Below, piece by piece: positions 38,488 to 50,418 of a DNA stretch of 64,000 nucleotides (within the stretch, counting starts at the first letter, position 1; each line of letters begins with the position of its first letter). Source of the stretch: Elephas maximus indicus. Its lineage: Eukaryota; Chordata; Mammalia; Proboscidea; Elephantidae. The position numbers and the translations under genes were made by a program. Below the pieces are notes generated by a model. It did no database searches. It was not told where the DNA came from and saw nothing but the letters and a program-made list of their open reading frames with translations. Where the stretch lies: contig NC_064819.1 in the NCBI RefSeq assembly GCF_024166365.1, positions 206,485,293-206,549,292 of the forward strand, written 5' to 3'.

Positions 38488-38907
38488 TCTTAGTTATCTA
38501 GTGCTTTTATAACAGAAGTACCACAAGTGAGTGGCTTTAACAAACAAATTTATTTTCTCACTGTTTGGAAGGCTAAAAGTCTGAGTTCAGGGCACCAGCT
38601 CAAAGGGAAGGCCCTCCCTCTCTGTGTTGGCTCTATGGGAAAGTCTTTGTTTCTTTTCAGCTTCGGTTTCTTGGTTCCTTGGAGATATCACGTGGCCTGG
38701 CATCCGTCTTCCCCTGCCCCCGTCTCTGCTAGCTTACTTCTCTGAGCCTAGTCTGCTCTTTTTATATCTCAAAGGTGATTGGCTTAAAACACACTCTATA
38801 TGGATATGGCTTCTTTACATAACAGAGAAAACCCATTCCCAAATGAGATTATAATCAGAGGTTTTACTACATAGATTTTGGAGGACACAGTTCAGTGCAT
38901 AACACGG
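38488..38907 (-). mobile_element. MaLR-like LTR (MST/MLT1-related)
   Basis: On + it reads like the reverse complement of a MaLR LTR: ttataacagaagtaccacaa, tttattttctcactgtttgg, then tagattttggaggacacagt and cagtgcataac. Moderately diverged; no internal genes. Confidence 0.6.
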
Positions 38908-40768
38908 TTCCTTCCTAAAAGCTCTGACACTTTAACATCTATTGTTTCATTTTTATTTCAGATAATTTTGTTCAATGTATTGAGTGCCATTAAAGCTTTT
39001 AAAAATTTAGAAGTAAAACAAAGGTGAACGATTCAGTTGGTATAGGCAAGGGTAGAGTTGCTCTTCTAGGTTGTTTCACGTGATCCACTTTCATGCTGCC
39101 ACCTATTAGACGCGTAGCAGGAAGGCTCAACCAATGTCTGCTCAGGGTATTCCAATATGAGGAATTGTTCAGTTAGTTCATATTTTTGAATGTACATATA
39201 AATCATCTGTTGTAGTTGTATGCCATCAAGTCAGTATAACACTAATTATTTTCACATGTGTGTCTCTCCAAGCAACAGTGGTTTTATATCTTTGTAAGTT
39301 TTAATTTGAAGTTCTAAAATGATTTTGCACCAAGTCCAGTGTGTTATACTTTATGGATTAAACAACAACCCTCATGGTCTAGATGACATCAGTTAATTTT
39401 GATCATGAATCAGAACCATGTTAAGGTAACAGTTATTTAAAGACTTGGACCCTAAAATTGTAAACAGATGCTTCTCCTCAGTCCTTACATGTTTGCCAGT
39501 TTGGTGAATGAAAAATGATATCTAATTGTCCTTTTGATTTGCGTATTTGATTATTATGGAAGTTGAAAATGGTTTTTGTTAATTGGCCACTGCAATTCTT
39601 TTGTGAGTTGCAATTTCATGGCTTTGGCTCATTTTTCTACTGAGAGACGTGTGTTGTTGTTTTTTTCTTATTAATTTATGAGCTCTTATAGGATGTGGAA
39701 GATGTGAGAGAGGAATGAATAAAGGGTAACTCCTAGGTTCCTGGCAAGGACAAATTCATGGATAGTGATGCCATAACTGAGATAAGAGATATTTTTAAAG
39801 AGAAGATCTTGAATTTTGTTTTAGAATACATGTGGGGATGTCAGGTGAGCAGGTTAAGTTTGGAGCTGAGAAGTCTGGCCTTGAAAGTAAAAATTATGCC
39901 ATTGGCTCATAAGTGGCAACTGAAGTCATTGCAATAAATCAGAGCATGAAAGAAAGAGGAAAGCTTGTAATTGAGCATGGGTTGACAAACTACTGCCCTT
40001 GGACCAAATCCAGCCTACTGACGGTTTTAATATTTTTCATTTTTGACTGTGAGAGACTGAATGTTTAAATGATGATGCTAAGGATCCAAGGAAACCCTGG
40101 TGGCCTCGGGGGGTTTTGTTTTAAGGATCCCGTGGAAAGTTAGATGAGAGTGATACAGTCTTTTGTGTTAGAATTTTTTTTCCCATTCCAGACTGTACAA
40201 ACATTCCCCTAAATTTTCTTCTAGTACTTTTATAGTTTGCTTTTTAAATTTAATATTGAATTAATCAGGAATTTATTTTAGAATAAGAAATGAGATAGCA
40301 ATGTAACTTTTTCAAAATGGTTTATCAGTTGTTGTAATACCTTCATGAATATAAGCTACTCTTTTTCCACTAATTTGAAATAATAATGATGATAACTAAC
40401 ATTTATCAAATGTTTCAACTACACCAGTCACAATGTAAACACTTTATATTTTTTAATCCAATAATTTTATCTTGGGAAATGTCAAGATAAAATTTATCAT
40501 ATTATATTTGGGTCTGTTTTCTAGACTTCCTGCTTTGGCCCATTCATTTGTTTCCCTGTATATGTGTTGCACTGATTGTGCTTGCTTTATAATACATTTC
40601 AGTTTCTGGTAGCACAAGCCTCCTCCCATTGTTTTTTTGTTTTATACATTTTTTTTTTTTACAATTCTTCATTATTTTTTCCAGGTGAATTTTAGAATAA
40701 TTTTGAAGAGTTAAAAAATCTTGTTAAAAATTTTTAATTGGGATTATATTAAATTTAAAGGTTAATTT

Positions 40769-40873
40769 TTTAAATGATTTTTATTGTGCTTTAAGTGAAA
40801 GTTTACAAATCAAGTCAGTCTCTCACACAAAAACCCATATACACCTTGCTACTCAGTCCCAATTACTCTCCCC
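40769..40873 (-). mobile_element. Very short 5'-truncated L1 (105 bp)
   Basis: Only the last about 105 bases of an L1 3'UTR are present, antisense. The perfect 14-base repeat ttaaaggttaattt flanks it (40755-40768 and 40874-40887), which proves an independent insertion and not a remnant of a larger copy. Confidence 0.88.
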
Positions 40874-41402
40874 TTAAAGGTTAATTTGAGTCATCTCCAG
40901 TATTTTCAATTGTGCAAAATTTCTCATCAAAGATGAAGCATTTAAGGTGGCTGCTTCTAGTATGTATTCATTTAATTATCCAGCATCCAGAAATAGGCAG
41001 TAGGTAGGATAATTATTCCATTCTTGCTAATAAACTGTGTCAGTCACTGAGTTTTGAATTACTTCCAGTGTCTTTTCATAGGTAATATCATGGCACAGAT
41101 ATCCTTTCCATTATTTCCTTTTTTTTAACTCTAAAATTAAAAATTACCAAATGTCCCTGAATTCTGGAAGTATTATTAAGTTAAACACACACAGAAATGG
41201 AAACCTTCAGGCTAATTGTGTACAGACTAGCACATCCATTTAGATTAAACAATTTTTTGAGATCCTAAGATAATAAGTGAATAATAATAACTTCTGTATA
41301 TAGAGGTATAATTAATTGAAGAAATGTTTTGTTCTCTGGTTAAATTTAACAGTATTTTCTAGAATGAAGAGCGGTATACTCTGGGAACTTGTAAAGTTAT
41401 TA

Positions 41403-41589
41403 CAGTGAAACCTGTGAGAGCTGGAATGCGATGAGGCTACCTTGTTTTTCCAGGCTTCTCAAGTTTTCTGTCTTTGACAGGGTGCAGCTTACCACTTTTC
41501 TGTGGCTTTCTACTAGTGGAAAATATTTGAGTTTTCCTTCTCTGACAGGTTTCTGCCTTACACAGGCTCTGGCTTTCATGGGTTTACTG
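41403..41589 (-). mobile_element. Tc1/mariner-type MITE, copy 2 (inverted relative to copy 1)
   Basis: 187 bases flanked by TA. Terminal inverted repeats: cagtgaaacctgtgagagc and gctttcatgggtttactg. The ggaaaatatttgagttttcc segment matches copy 1 in opposite orientation. Confidence 0.8.
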
Positions 41590-41971
41590 TACTATTAAAA
41601 ATTTCCCAATTGTCCAAGTCATACCTTTTTTATTCATAATCTGAATTAAATCTTTTCCAAAATACCAAGTCTCCAGGATAGGACCAGTAGTATATTTTTC
41701 CTTGTCATATTTCCTTTTCCAAACCTGAATTTCTTCCTTGATCTTTTATCTTCCTGTAGCACAGCTCCTCATAAGGCTGGGCATGTATTAGGTAAATGAT
41801 AGGGATATGAATACACTTAATTTGAATTAATTAACCCTTTATCCTACATATATAACTTGAGATCATAATTTTTTATGCTTGTAAGTTAGTATTGAATGCT
41901 AATGAGTTTCATGCTCCTAGTGCATTAAGTCTGAAAGTACTTCTTGGTTATAATTTTAATGGTTATTTTTT

Positions 41972-42141
41972 TTGGAGCCCTGGTGGCATAGCGGTTAAGA
42001 GCTTGGCTGCTAACCAAAAGGTCGACAGTTCAAATCCACCAGTCGCTCCTTGGAAACCCTATGGGGCAGTTCTACTCTGTCCTACTGGGTCACCATGAGT
42101 CAGAATTGACTTGATGGGAGCAGGTTTGGGTTTTTCTTTTT
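41972..42141 (+). mobile_element. AfroSINE
   Basis: Well-preserved short form: ggagccctggtggcatagcg head and ggtcaccatgagtcagaatt tail. Confidence 0.95.
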
Positions 42142-42408
42142 GTTGTTGTTATTATTTTACCATATCTGGTATTAGTCCAAATTGAACTAAAATTCTTATA
42201 AGGATGTCAGTTAAGTTTGCATTGGCATTATTTTCTTAGGACAGGGTTGCTCTTTGGCCTTATATCCTGCAGTTTCAAATGAATCATTTCAGACTCTGGA
42301 AAGAATTGGTGGTATAGAATAGATCTGCCTCCAAAATGAATTGAAAGGTGAAGACGTGTCTGCTGGACGCTCTAATTGGCAACATTCACAATAAAGTAGA
42401 ATTAATAA

Positions 42409-43152
42409 TGATAATTTCTTTTTATTGTACTTTAAATGAAGATTTAGAGAGCAAATTAGTTTCTCATCAAACAATTAATACACATTGTTTTGTGACATTG
42501 GTTGTCAACCTCACAACATGTCAATACTCTCCCCTTCTTGACCTTGGGCTCCTCATTACCAGCTTTCCTGTCCCCTCCTGCCTTTCTATCCTTGCCCCTA
42601 GGCTGGTGTACCCATTTAGTGTCATTTTATTTTATGGGCCTGTCTAATCTTTGGTTTTTCTAATCTTTGACTGAAGGTTGACTCTCAGGAGTGACTTCAG
42701 TACTGAGTTAAAAGGGCGTCCGGGGGCCATACTCTCAGGGTTTCTCCAGCCTCTGTCAGGCCAGTAAGTCTGGTCTCTTCTTGTGAGTTAGAATTTTTTT
42801 CTACATTTTTCACCAGCTCTGTCCAGGACCCTCTATTGTGATCCCTATCAGAGCAGGTGGTGGTGATAGCTGGACGCCATCTACTTTCGCTGGACTCAGC
42901 CTGGTGGAGGCTCTGGTAGTTGTGGTTCATTAGTCCTTTGGACTAATCTTTCCCTTGTGTCTTTGGTTTTCTTCATTCTCCCTTGGTCCAGATGGGGTGA
43001 AACCAGTGGAGTATCTCAGATGGCTGCTCACAAGCTTTTAAGACAACAGACACTACTCACCAAAGTAGAATGTGGAACATTTTCTTTATAAACTATGTTA
43101 TGCCAATTGAGCTAAATGTTCCCCAAGACCATGGTCCTTAACCCTCAGCCCT
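42409..43152 (-). mobile_element. 5'-truncated L1 3'UTR fragment
   Basis: Antisense L1 3'UTR runs from the poly(A) end (ttttattgtactttaaatga) to the ccacattctac-type upstream segment. Flanking taataatgataat and taataatggtaat are an imperfect target duplication. A small internal duplication of tctaatctttg occurs near 42645-42670. Confidence 0.82.
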
Positions 43153-43694
43153 GTAGTAATAATGGTAATCTGACATATTTGGAAACATATGGAAAGTTAT
43201 TAGTGAGTAAAACTCCCTAAACTACTGCGATTTAAGGTTCTGAAATTGTTTTCATTTATTTTTAATCATTGTTCCTTTTATGTCAACGATTAAATGTAAA
43301 ATAGTGACAAAAACATGAACTAGCACAACTGAGTTTATTTAAATGTCAGGCAGAATTATAGGTATTAGCCCTTTATTTGGCCTGAGCCACATACACTTTC
43401 TTTCTTTTACATTGGCCTTTTATGTAGCATGGTATATACAGTATTGACTCTGGATATTGCAAATAGAATATTCAGTGTATGAGATTGAATAGCATAATAC
43501 GATGAATTGTATGTAGAGAGTTAGCAGTTTAATCACAAAACTTAGCTTTTTATACTATCTGTACAGTGTAAATAGGAGGTACGTAAAAACATTCTTTTAT
43601 CAGCAAAATGAATGTTTGTTTTCATAGAAGAGAGGAACAATGACATTGCCTTCATATGTTATATTAGAAATGAGTATAAATAGTGGTCATATCA

Positions 43695-44205
43695 GCCAGG
43701 ACTTCTTTGATTAAAAGTACTGACCAAACTGCCTTAAGGAAAAATACAGTTTATTTGCTCACATATGAATGAGTTGAAAAGTCCAAAATTAGATCTAGCT
43801 TTTTTTTTTTTTTATAGGCACGACTGGATGTGGGGCTCAGAGATATTCTTGCTTTCTCTGTATTCTGGCTTCTTTTGTGTTGGTTTCAGTATCAAGTACC
43901 ACATGATAGTAAGATTGTGGCAGTAACTTTAGCCCCTACGTCTTTTCTGGTTTTTATCCAGTAGGAAAGAATGAGAGGCTCTTTCTCAGAAATCCAGGAA
44001 AGTTTCATTTTCTCTCATTGGCTCTAACGGGTCCCTGTGGATGTTCCTGAGCCAAACCTGGGAGTGGGGAATGTTACTTGCAGATTGGCTTAGGCCTGGC
44101 TTAGTCCCTGTACCTGGGGGCAGAAAATAGGAGAGAGCGGTGCCTAAACTACATACACTGAGAACAGAAGAGGGGCTCCTGACTAGGTGGAAGTAGGTAA
44201 ATGGA
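43695..44205 (+). repeat. Ancient interspersed repeat, same family as 17978-18600
   Basis: accaaactgccttaaggaaa, then ttatttgctcacatatgaat, agatctagc and tctcattggctctaacgggt fit an old mammalian repeat. Contains a T-run at 43800-43814. Confidence 0.45.
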
Positions 44206-44209
44206 CTCT

Positions 44210-44413
44210 GTTGTTTGTTGTTGTGTGCTGTCAAGTTGATTCTGACCCATAGCAATCCTATAGGACAGAGTGGAACTGCCCTATAGGGTTTCCTAGGCTG
44301 AAATCTTCAGGGCAGCAGATCACCAAGTCTTCTGCAGAGTGGCTGGTGGGTTCGAATGCCAACCTTTTGGTTAATGGCTGAGCACATAATCACTGCACCA
44401 CCAGGACTTCTTG
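44210..44413 (-). mobile_element. AfroSINE (longer body)
   Basis: Antisense: tgttgtgtgctgtcaagttg tail, gcagcagatcaccaagtctt body and actgcaccaccaggacttc head. Confidence 0.93.
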
Positions 44414-44637
44414 AATGGACTTTGGGGGGCCTATATTCACTAAAGTAGCTGCACATCCAAGGGCTTAAAGTAAATCACAGGGGGACTTGATAAAAACGGA
44501 GCACTGAGGCACTGGACCTGTAAGCTATAAAATACGTCCTTAAAAACAAACAAAACCTTTAAAAACTTTTCTTGTGAAGACCAAGATGATGTCAGAAGAG
44601 ACTCTGAAACTTGCTCTTGAGTATCAAGTAGCTAAAG

Positions 44638-46160
44638 GAACTGATGGTACTGAAGGAAGAAGTCCAAGCTGCTCTGAAGGCATTGGCGAAAAACAAGGCT
44701 CCAGGAATTGGTGGAATATCAACTGAGATGTTTCAACAAACAGATGCAGCACTGGAGGAGCTCACTCATCTATGCCAAGAAATATGCAAGACAGTTTCCT
44801 GGCCAACTGACTGGAAGAGATCCATATTTATGCCTATTCCCAAGAAAGGTGATCCAACCGAATGTGGAAATTACAGAACAATATCATTAATATCACATGC
44901 AAGCAAAATTTTGCTGAAGATCATTTAAAACAGCTGCAGCAGTATATCGACAGGGAACTGCCAGAAATTTAGGCCGGTTTCAGAAGAGGATGTGGACCCA
45001 GGGAGATCATTGCTGATATCAGATGGATCCTGGCTGAAAGCAGGGAATACCAGAAGGATGTTTACCTGTGTTTTATTGACTATGTAAAGGCATTCGACTG
45101 TGTGGATCATAACAAACTATGAATAACACTGGGAAGAATGGGAATTCCAGAACACTTAATTGTGCTCATGAGGAACCTTTACATAGATCGAGAGGCAGTT
45201 GTTCGGACAGAACAAGGGGATACTGATTGGTTTAAAGTCAGGAAAGGTGTGCATCAGGGTTGTATTCTTTCACCATACCTATTTAATCTGTATGCTGAAC
45301 AAATAATCTGAGAAACTGGACTATATGAAGAAGAATGGGGCATCAGGATTGGAGGAAGACTCATTAACAACCTGCGTTATGCAGATGACACAACCTTGCC
45401 TGCTGAAAGTGAAGAGGACCTGAAGCACTTACTAATGAAGATCAAAGACCACAGCCTTCAGTATGGATTACACCTCAACACAAAGAAAACAAAAATCCTC
45501 ACAACTGGACCAACGAGCAACATCATGATAAACGGAGAAAAGATTGAAGTTGTCAAGGGTTTCATTTTACTTGGATCCACAATCAACATCCATGGAAGCA
45601 GCAGTCAAGAAATCAAAAGACGCATTGCATTGGGCAAATCTGCTGCAAAGGACCTCTTCAAAGTGTTGAAGAGCAAAGATGTCACCCTGAAGACTAAGGT
45701 GCGCCTGACCCAAGCCATGGTATTTTTAATCACATCATATGCATGTGAAAGCTGGGCAATGAATAAGGAAGACTGAAGAAGAGTTGACGCCTTTGAATTG
45801 TGGTGTTGGTGAAGATATTGAATATACCATGGACTGCCAAAAGAACAAACAAATCTGTTTTGGTAGAAGTGCGGTCAGAATGCTCCTTAGAGGCAAGGAT
45901 GGCGAGACTGCATCTTACATACTTTGGACATGTTGTCAGGAGGGATCAGTCCCTGGAGAAGGACATCATGCTTGGCAGAGTACAGGGTCAGTGGAAAAGA
46001 GGAAGACCCTCAACAAGGTGGACTGACACAGTGGCTTCAACAATGAGCTCAAGCATAACAGTTTTTGTAAGGATGGCGCAGGACCGGGCAGTGTTTCATT
46101 CTGTTGTGCATAGGGTCACTATGAGTCGGAACTGACTTGACGGCACCTAACAACAACAAC
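44638..46160 (+). mobile_element. RTE copy B inserted into RTE copy A
   Basis: A 1.5-kb 5'-truncated RTE begins inside the reverse transcriptase (ctgatggtactgaaggaaga) and ends in (AAC)n. Copy A sequence flanks it (gctaaag on the left, aaagcaaaaggaag on the right) with a short aaag overlap as target duplication. The YADD catalytic box is kept (near 45380) and frame 45396-45776 is open for 126 residues of the connection domain. Stops elsewhere inactivate it. Confidence 0.9.
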
Positions 46161-46412
46161 AAAGCAAAAGGAAGAAATGATGAAGAAAAAGAACTGAACA
46201 GAAGATTTCAAAGGAGGGCTCGAGAAAACAAAGTAAAATATTATAGTGACATGTGCAAAGAGCTGGAGATAGAAAACCAAAAGGGAAGAACACGTTTGGC
46301 ATTTCTCAAGCTGAAGAACTAAAGAAAAAATCCAAGCCTCAAGTTGCAGTAGTGAAGGATTCCATGCAGAAAATATTAAACGATGCAGGAAGCATCAGAT
46401 GAAGATGGAAGG

Positions 46413-47004
46413 CAATTGGTCTCAACCCACCTGGAGCAAAGGGGAATGAAGAACACCAAAGACACAGGGCCGCATAAACTAGCGACTACATCAGCCTGAG
46501 ACCACAAGAACTAGATGGCGCCTGGCTATAACCGATGACTGCCCTGACAGGGAACACAACAAAGAACCTCTGAGGGAGCAGGAGAGCAGTGGGATGCAGA
46601 CCCCAAATTCTTATAAAAAGACCAGATTTAATGGTCTGACTGAGACTAGAATGACCCCAGAGGTCACGGTCCCTAGACCTTCTTTTAGCCCAAGACAGGA
46701 ACCATTCCTAAAGCTAACTCTTCAGACAGGGATTGGACTGAACTGTGGGTTAGACAATGATACTGGTGAAGAATGAGCTTCTTGGATCAAGTAGGCACAT
46801 GAGACTATGTTGGCATCTCCTGTCTGAACGGGAGATGAGAGGGTAGAGAGGGTCAGAAACTGGCCGATGGAAACAAAGAGAGAGTGGAGGGAAGAAGTGT
46901 TCTGTCTAATTAGGGGGAGAGTAATTAGCAAGGTGTTTATAAATTTTTGTATGAGAGTCCGACTTGATTTGTAAACTTTCACTTAAAGCACACAAAAAAA
47001 AAAA
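46413..47004 (+). mobile_element. L1 3' end inserted into an RTE copy
   Basis: 592 bases of L1 3'UTR ending in an A-run interrupt RTE copy A. The perfect 12-base repeat gaagatggaagg lies at 46401-46412 and 47005-47016. RTE sequence continues without loss on the other side. Confidence 0.93.
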
Positions 47005-49061
47005 GAAGATGGAAGGAATATATAGAGTCATTATACCAAAAACAATTGGTCAATGTTCAACCATTTCAAGAGGTAGCGTATGATCAGGAACCAGTGATAC
47101 TGAAGGAAGAAGCCCAAGCTGCACTGAAGGCATTGGTGAAAAACAAGGCTCCAAGAATTGATGGAATACCTATTGAGATGTTTCAACAACGAATGCAGCA
47201 CTGAAAGTGCTCACTCATCTATGCAAAGAAATTTGGAAGACAGCTTCCTGGCCAGCTGACTGGAAGAGATCCATATGTATGCCTATTCCTAAGAAAGGTG
47301 ATCCAACGAAATGGGAAATCATCGAACAATACCATTAATATCACATGCAAGTAAAGTTTTGCTGAGGATCATTGAAAAGTGGCTGCAGCAGTATATTGAC
47401 AGGGAACTGCCAAAAATTCAGGCCTATTCAGAAGTGGACGTGGAACCAGGGATAGATATCATGGCTGTTATTAGATGGATCCTGGCTGAAAGCAGAGAAT
47501 ACCAGAAAGATGTTTACCTGTGCTTTATTGACTGTGCAAAGGCATTCGACTGTGTGGATCATAACAAATTATGGATAACATTGTGAAGAATGGGAATTCT
47601 AGAACATGTAATTTTGCTCCTGAGGAACATGTACATAGATCAAGAGGCAGGCTTTCGAACAGAACAAGGGGAGACTGCATGGTTTAAAGTCAGGAAAGGT
47701 ATGCTTCAGGGTTGTATCCTTTCACCATACCTATTCAGTCTGTATGCTGAGCAAATAATCTGAGAACCTGGACTATATGAAGAAGAATGTGGTATCAGGA
47801 TTGAAGAAAGACTCATTAACAACCTGTGTTATGCAGGTGACATCCTTGCTTGCTGAAGTCAAGAGAGCTGAAGCACTTACTGATGAAGCTCAAAGACCAC
47901 AGCCTTCAGTATGGATTACACCTCAACAGAAATAAAAATCCTCACAACTGGACTAATAAGTAGCATCATGATAAAGAGAGAAAAGACTGATGTTGTCAAG
48001 GACTTCATTTTACTTGGATCCACAATCAGCACCCATGGAAGCAGCAGTCAAGAAATCAAAGGACGCATTGGGTTGGGCAAATATGCTGTGAAAGACCTCT
48101 TTGAAGTGTTCAAAAACAAAGATGTCACCTTGAAGACTAAGGTGTGCCTGACCCAAGCTGTGGAATTTTCAATCGCATCATATGCATGTGAAAGCTGAAT
48201 GATGAATAAGGAAGACCAGAGAAGAATTGATGCCTTTGAATTGTGGTATTGGAGAAGAATATCGAATATACCATGGACTGCCAAAAGAACAAACAAATCT
48301 GTCTTGGAAGAAGTACAACCAGAATGCTCCTTAGGAGCAAAGATGGCGAGACTACGTCTTAGATACTTTGGACATGTTATCAGGAGGGATCAGTCCCTGC
48401 AGAAGGACATCATGGTTGGTAAAATACAGGGTCAATGAAAAAGAGGAGGAGGACCCTTAACGAGATGGGTTGACACAGTGGCTGCAACAGTGGGCTCAAG
48501 CATAGCAATGATTGTGAGGATGGTGCAGGACTGGACAGTGTTTCATTCTATAGTATATAGGGTCGTTGTGAGTCACAATCACCTCGATGGCACTTAACAA
48601 CACAACAACAAAGCTATTTTTGGCCAGCTTTTACAGTTTTGGAAACTCATTGGAAGGTCAACTTGACAAACACTTGCCATTTCCCAGGTGTATTTTTTCC
48701 TGAGGTTTTCAAATATTAGTCTGTTTAATAGAGTTGAAAAGATTTGAAGTTATTCACTCTTCAAAAATATTGGCAGGGATTGTGGTACACCAAAAAAGCT
48801 AGGGCAAACTCTGAAACTCTCTTGTGCCTTAGCCATTTCCAGTGAGACAAGAAAATTTACTTACCAACCTATGAATAATGCATTAGTAGGCAAATGAACT
48901 TCTTAGCAGACTTCCTTTGCTTGACTTGTTTTCATACATTTCCTGGAGGGAATGTGTGTAACTCTTTTATGTTGCTGAGTGCCTCACACAAACACTGTAA
49001 TATTTTTGATTGTTATATAAGAAATGGGAGTAAGCATCTGATCAGAATTTTTAAAACATAT

Positions 49062-49112
49062 TGTTGTTAGTTTCTGTTGAGTTGATTTCAACTTGTGACA
49101 ACCCCATGTAAG
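49062..49112 (-). mobile_element. AfroSINE/RTE tail fragment
   Basis: Antisense tail only: ttgttgttagtttctgttga, then ttgtgacaaccccatgta. Confidence 0.7.
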
Positions 49113-49139
49113 GTTAATTTTGATCGTTGTAACGGACAT

Positions 49140-49270
49140 TGTCAGCAAGTCAATCAGATATTTATTGAATGTCCACAATGTGCTGGAGATACAGTGAGGA
49201 CCAAAACAGTCCGGGTTCCGACCTTCATAGAGCTTACAGCCCAATGAACAAGAGAGATACTAAGAAAACT
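49140..49270 (+). repeat. L2 LINE fossil
   Basis: agatatttattgaatgtcca, then caatgtgctggagatacagt and catagagcttacagcccaat are diagnostic L2 3' motifs. Confidence 0.8.
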
Positions 49271-49313
49271 AGATGTAGATCATCTTAAGGAGTGAGAAGT
49301 CCTTTGAAGGGGA

Positions 49314-49525
49314 GGGAGTATAGCACAGTGATTAGGAACATGGACTCCAAAGCTGCACTTCCTAGTGCTTTCACCACTAACTCACTGTGTGACTTTGTGC
49401 TATGGAACCTCTGTCTCTTAATACCCGTGTCATGGAGTTTGGGGAGAATTAGGTAAGTTAATGAATGCAAGAGGCCTAGAGCAGTGCCTAGCACAGAGGA
49501 AGGGCTCTGTAATTGTAAGCTCTTA
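49314..49525 (+). repeat. MIR SINE
   Basis: agtatagcacagtgattagg head, ctaactcactgtgtgacttt core and gcagtgcctagcacagagga tail. Confidence 0.88.
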
Positions 49526-50054
49526 TTAGTAACATATGTGTCCTGAATTCTGCAGGAATCTATAAAAGGACTCCTGAGGTTGTGGGGGTTGGCTGGCCAC
49601 AGAAGCTTCCCTGAGGAAGTAGTCTTTAAAGCTATACCTTATGAACAAGTAAGAGTTAAAAGATGAGAAATGGGAGGCAAAGGTATGGGATGTGGGAGAG
49701 ACAAGAGCATATTTGAGCAACATCAGAATGGCCTTTGCAATGCTTATATGTACTGTAAGAATTAACAGGCAGTGCTTTTCTGACAACTAAGTCTAGAGTT
49801 CTAAAGTAACTTGCTCTGAGTAGAATCTGGAATGAATGGTGTGTGATAACATACTTGTCTAATAATTCTAAAACCTGACTAATCATCAGAATCATTGGGG
49901 GGAGCTTAAAAAACAGCAACAGAATTCTGGGCTTCATTCTCATCTTACTGAATTAGAACTCTGGAAGGTATTTTTAATCACCCCAACTGTATCTAGTCAT
50001 CAGCCCAATTTGGGAAGTACTGTAGACGGCAACGGGGTCAACGGGTAGTAGTCA

Positions 50055-50222
50055 AGGAAACCCTGGTAGTGTAGTGGTTAAGAGCTATGAATGCTAACCA
50101 AAAGATCGGCAGTTCAAGTCTGCCAGGCACTCCTTGGAAACTCTATGGGGCAGTTCTCCTCTGACCTATAGGGTCGCTATAAGTTGGAATCAACTCGACA
50201 ACAATGGGTTTGGTTTGGTTTT
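50055..50222 (+). mobile_element. AfroSINE, first of a pair in one target site
   Basis: Complete short form. Preceded by ggtagtagtca (50044-50054) and followed by the same 11 bases (50223-50233). Confidence 0.95.
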
Positions 50223-50233
50223 GGTAGTAGTCA

Positions 50234-50418
50234 GTGGAGCCCTGGTGGTTCAGTGGTTAAGAGCTTGGCTGCTAACTAAAAGGTTGGCAGTTCAAATCCA
50301 CCAGTTACTCCTTAGAAACCCAATGGGGTAGTTCTACTCTGTCTTATAGGGTAGCTGTGAGTCAGAATCAACTTGACAGCAATGGGTTTGGCTTGTTTTT
50401 GTTTGCTTGCTTATTTTT
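50234..50418 (+). mobile_element. AfroSINE, second of a pair in one target site
   Basis: Complete short form, distinct in sequence from its neighbour. Preceded by ggtagtagtca (50223-50233) and followed by the same bases (50419-50429). Confidence 0.95.

Larger units (their letters stand above)
44575..48612 (+). mobile_element. RTE copy A, split by two later insertions
   Basis: RTE copy A is present as 44575-44637, 46161-46412 and 47005-48612. The pieces join in order when compared with the copy at 26015-28624. It begins at the linker after the endonuclease (MSEETLNLA-like region), so it is 5'-truncated. Its catalytic box has YAGD in place of YADD (near 47830). It ends in acttaacaacacaacaacaa at 48612. 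Confidence 0.88.

Noticed and set aside
39211-39236. Possible SINE tail (ttgtagttgtatgccatcaa)
   Set aside because: Too short and diverged to separate from chance.
40096-40120. AfroSINE head-like ggaaaccctggtggcctcgg
   Set aside because: Only about 20 bases match, and the rest is unrelated. Too short to call an element.
45396-45776. 126-residue open frame on +
   Set aside because: Real protein-like sequence, but it is part of the RTE reverse transcriptase copy B and not a host gene.
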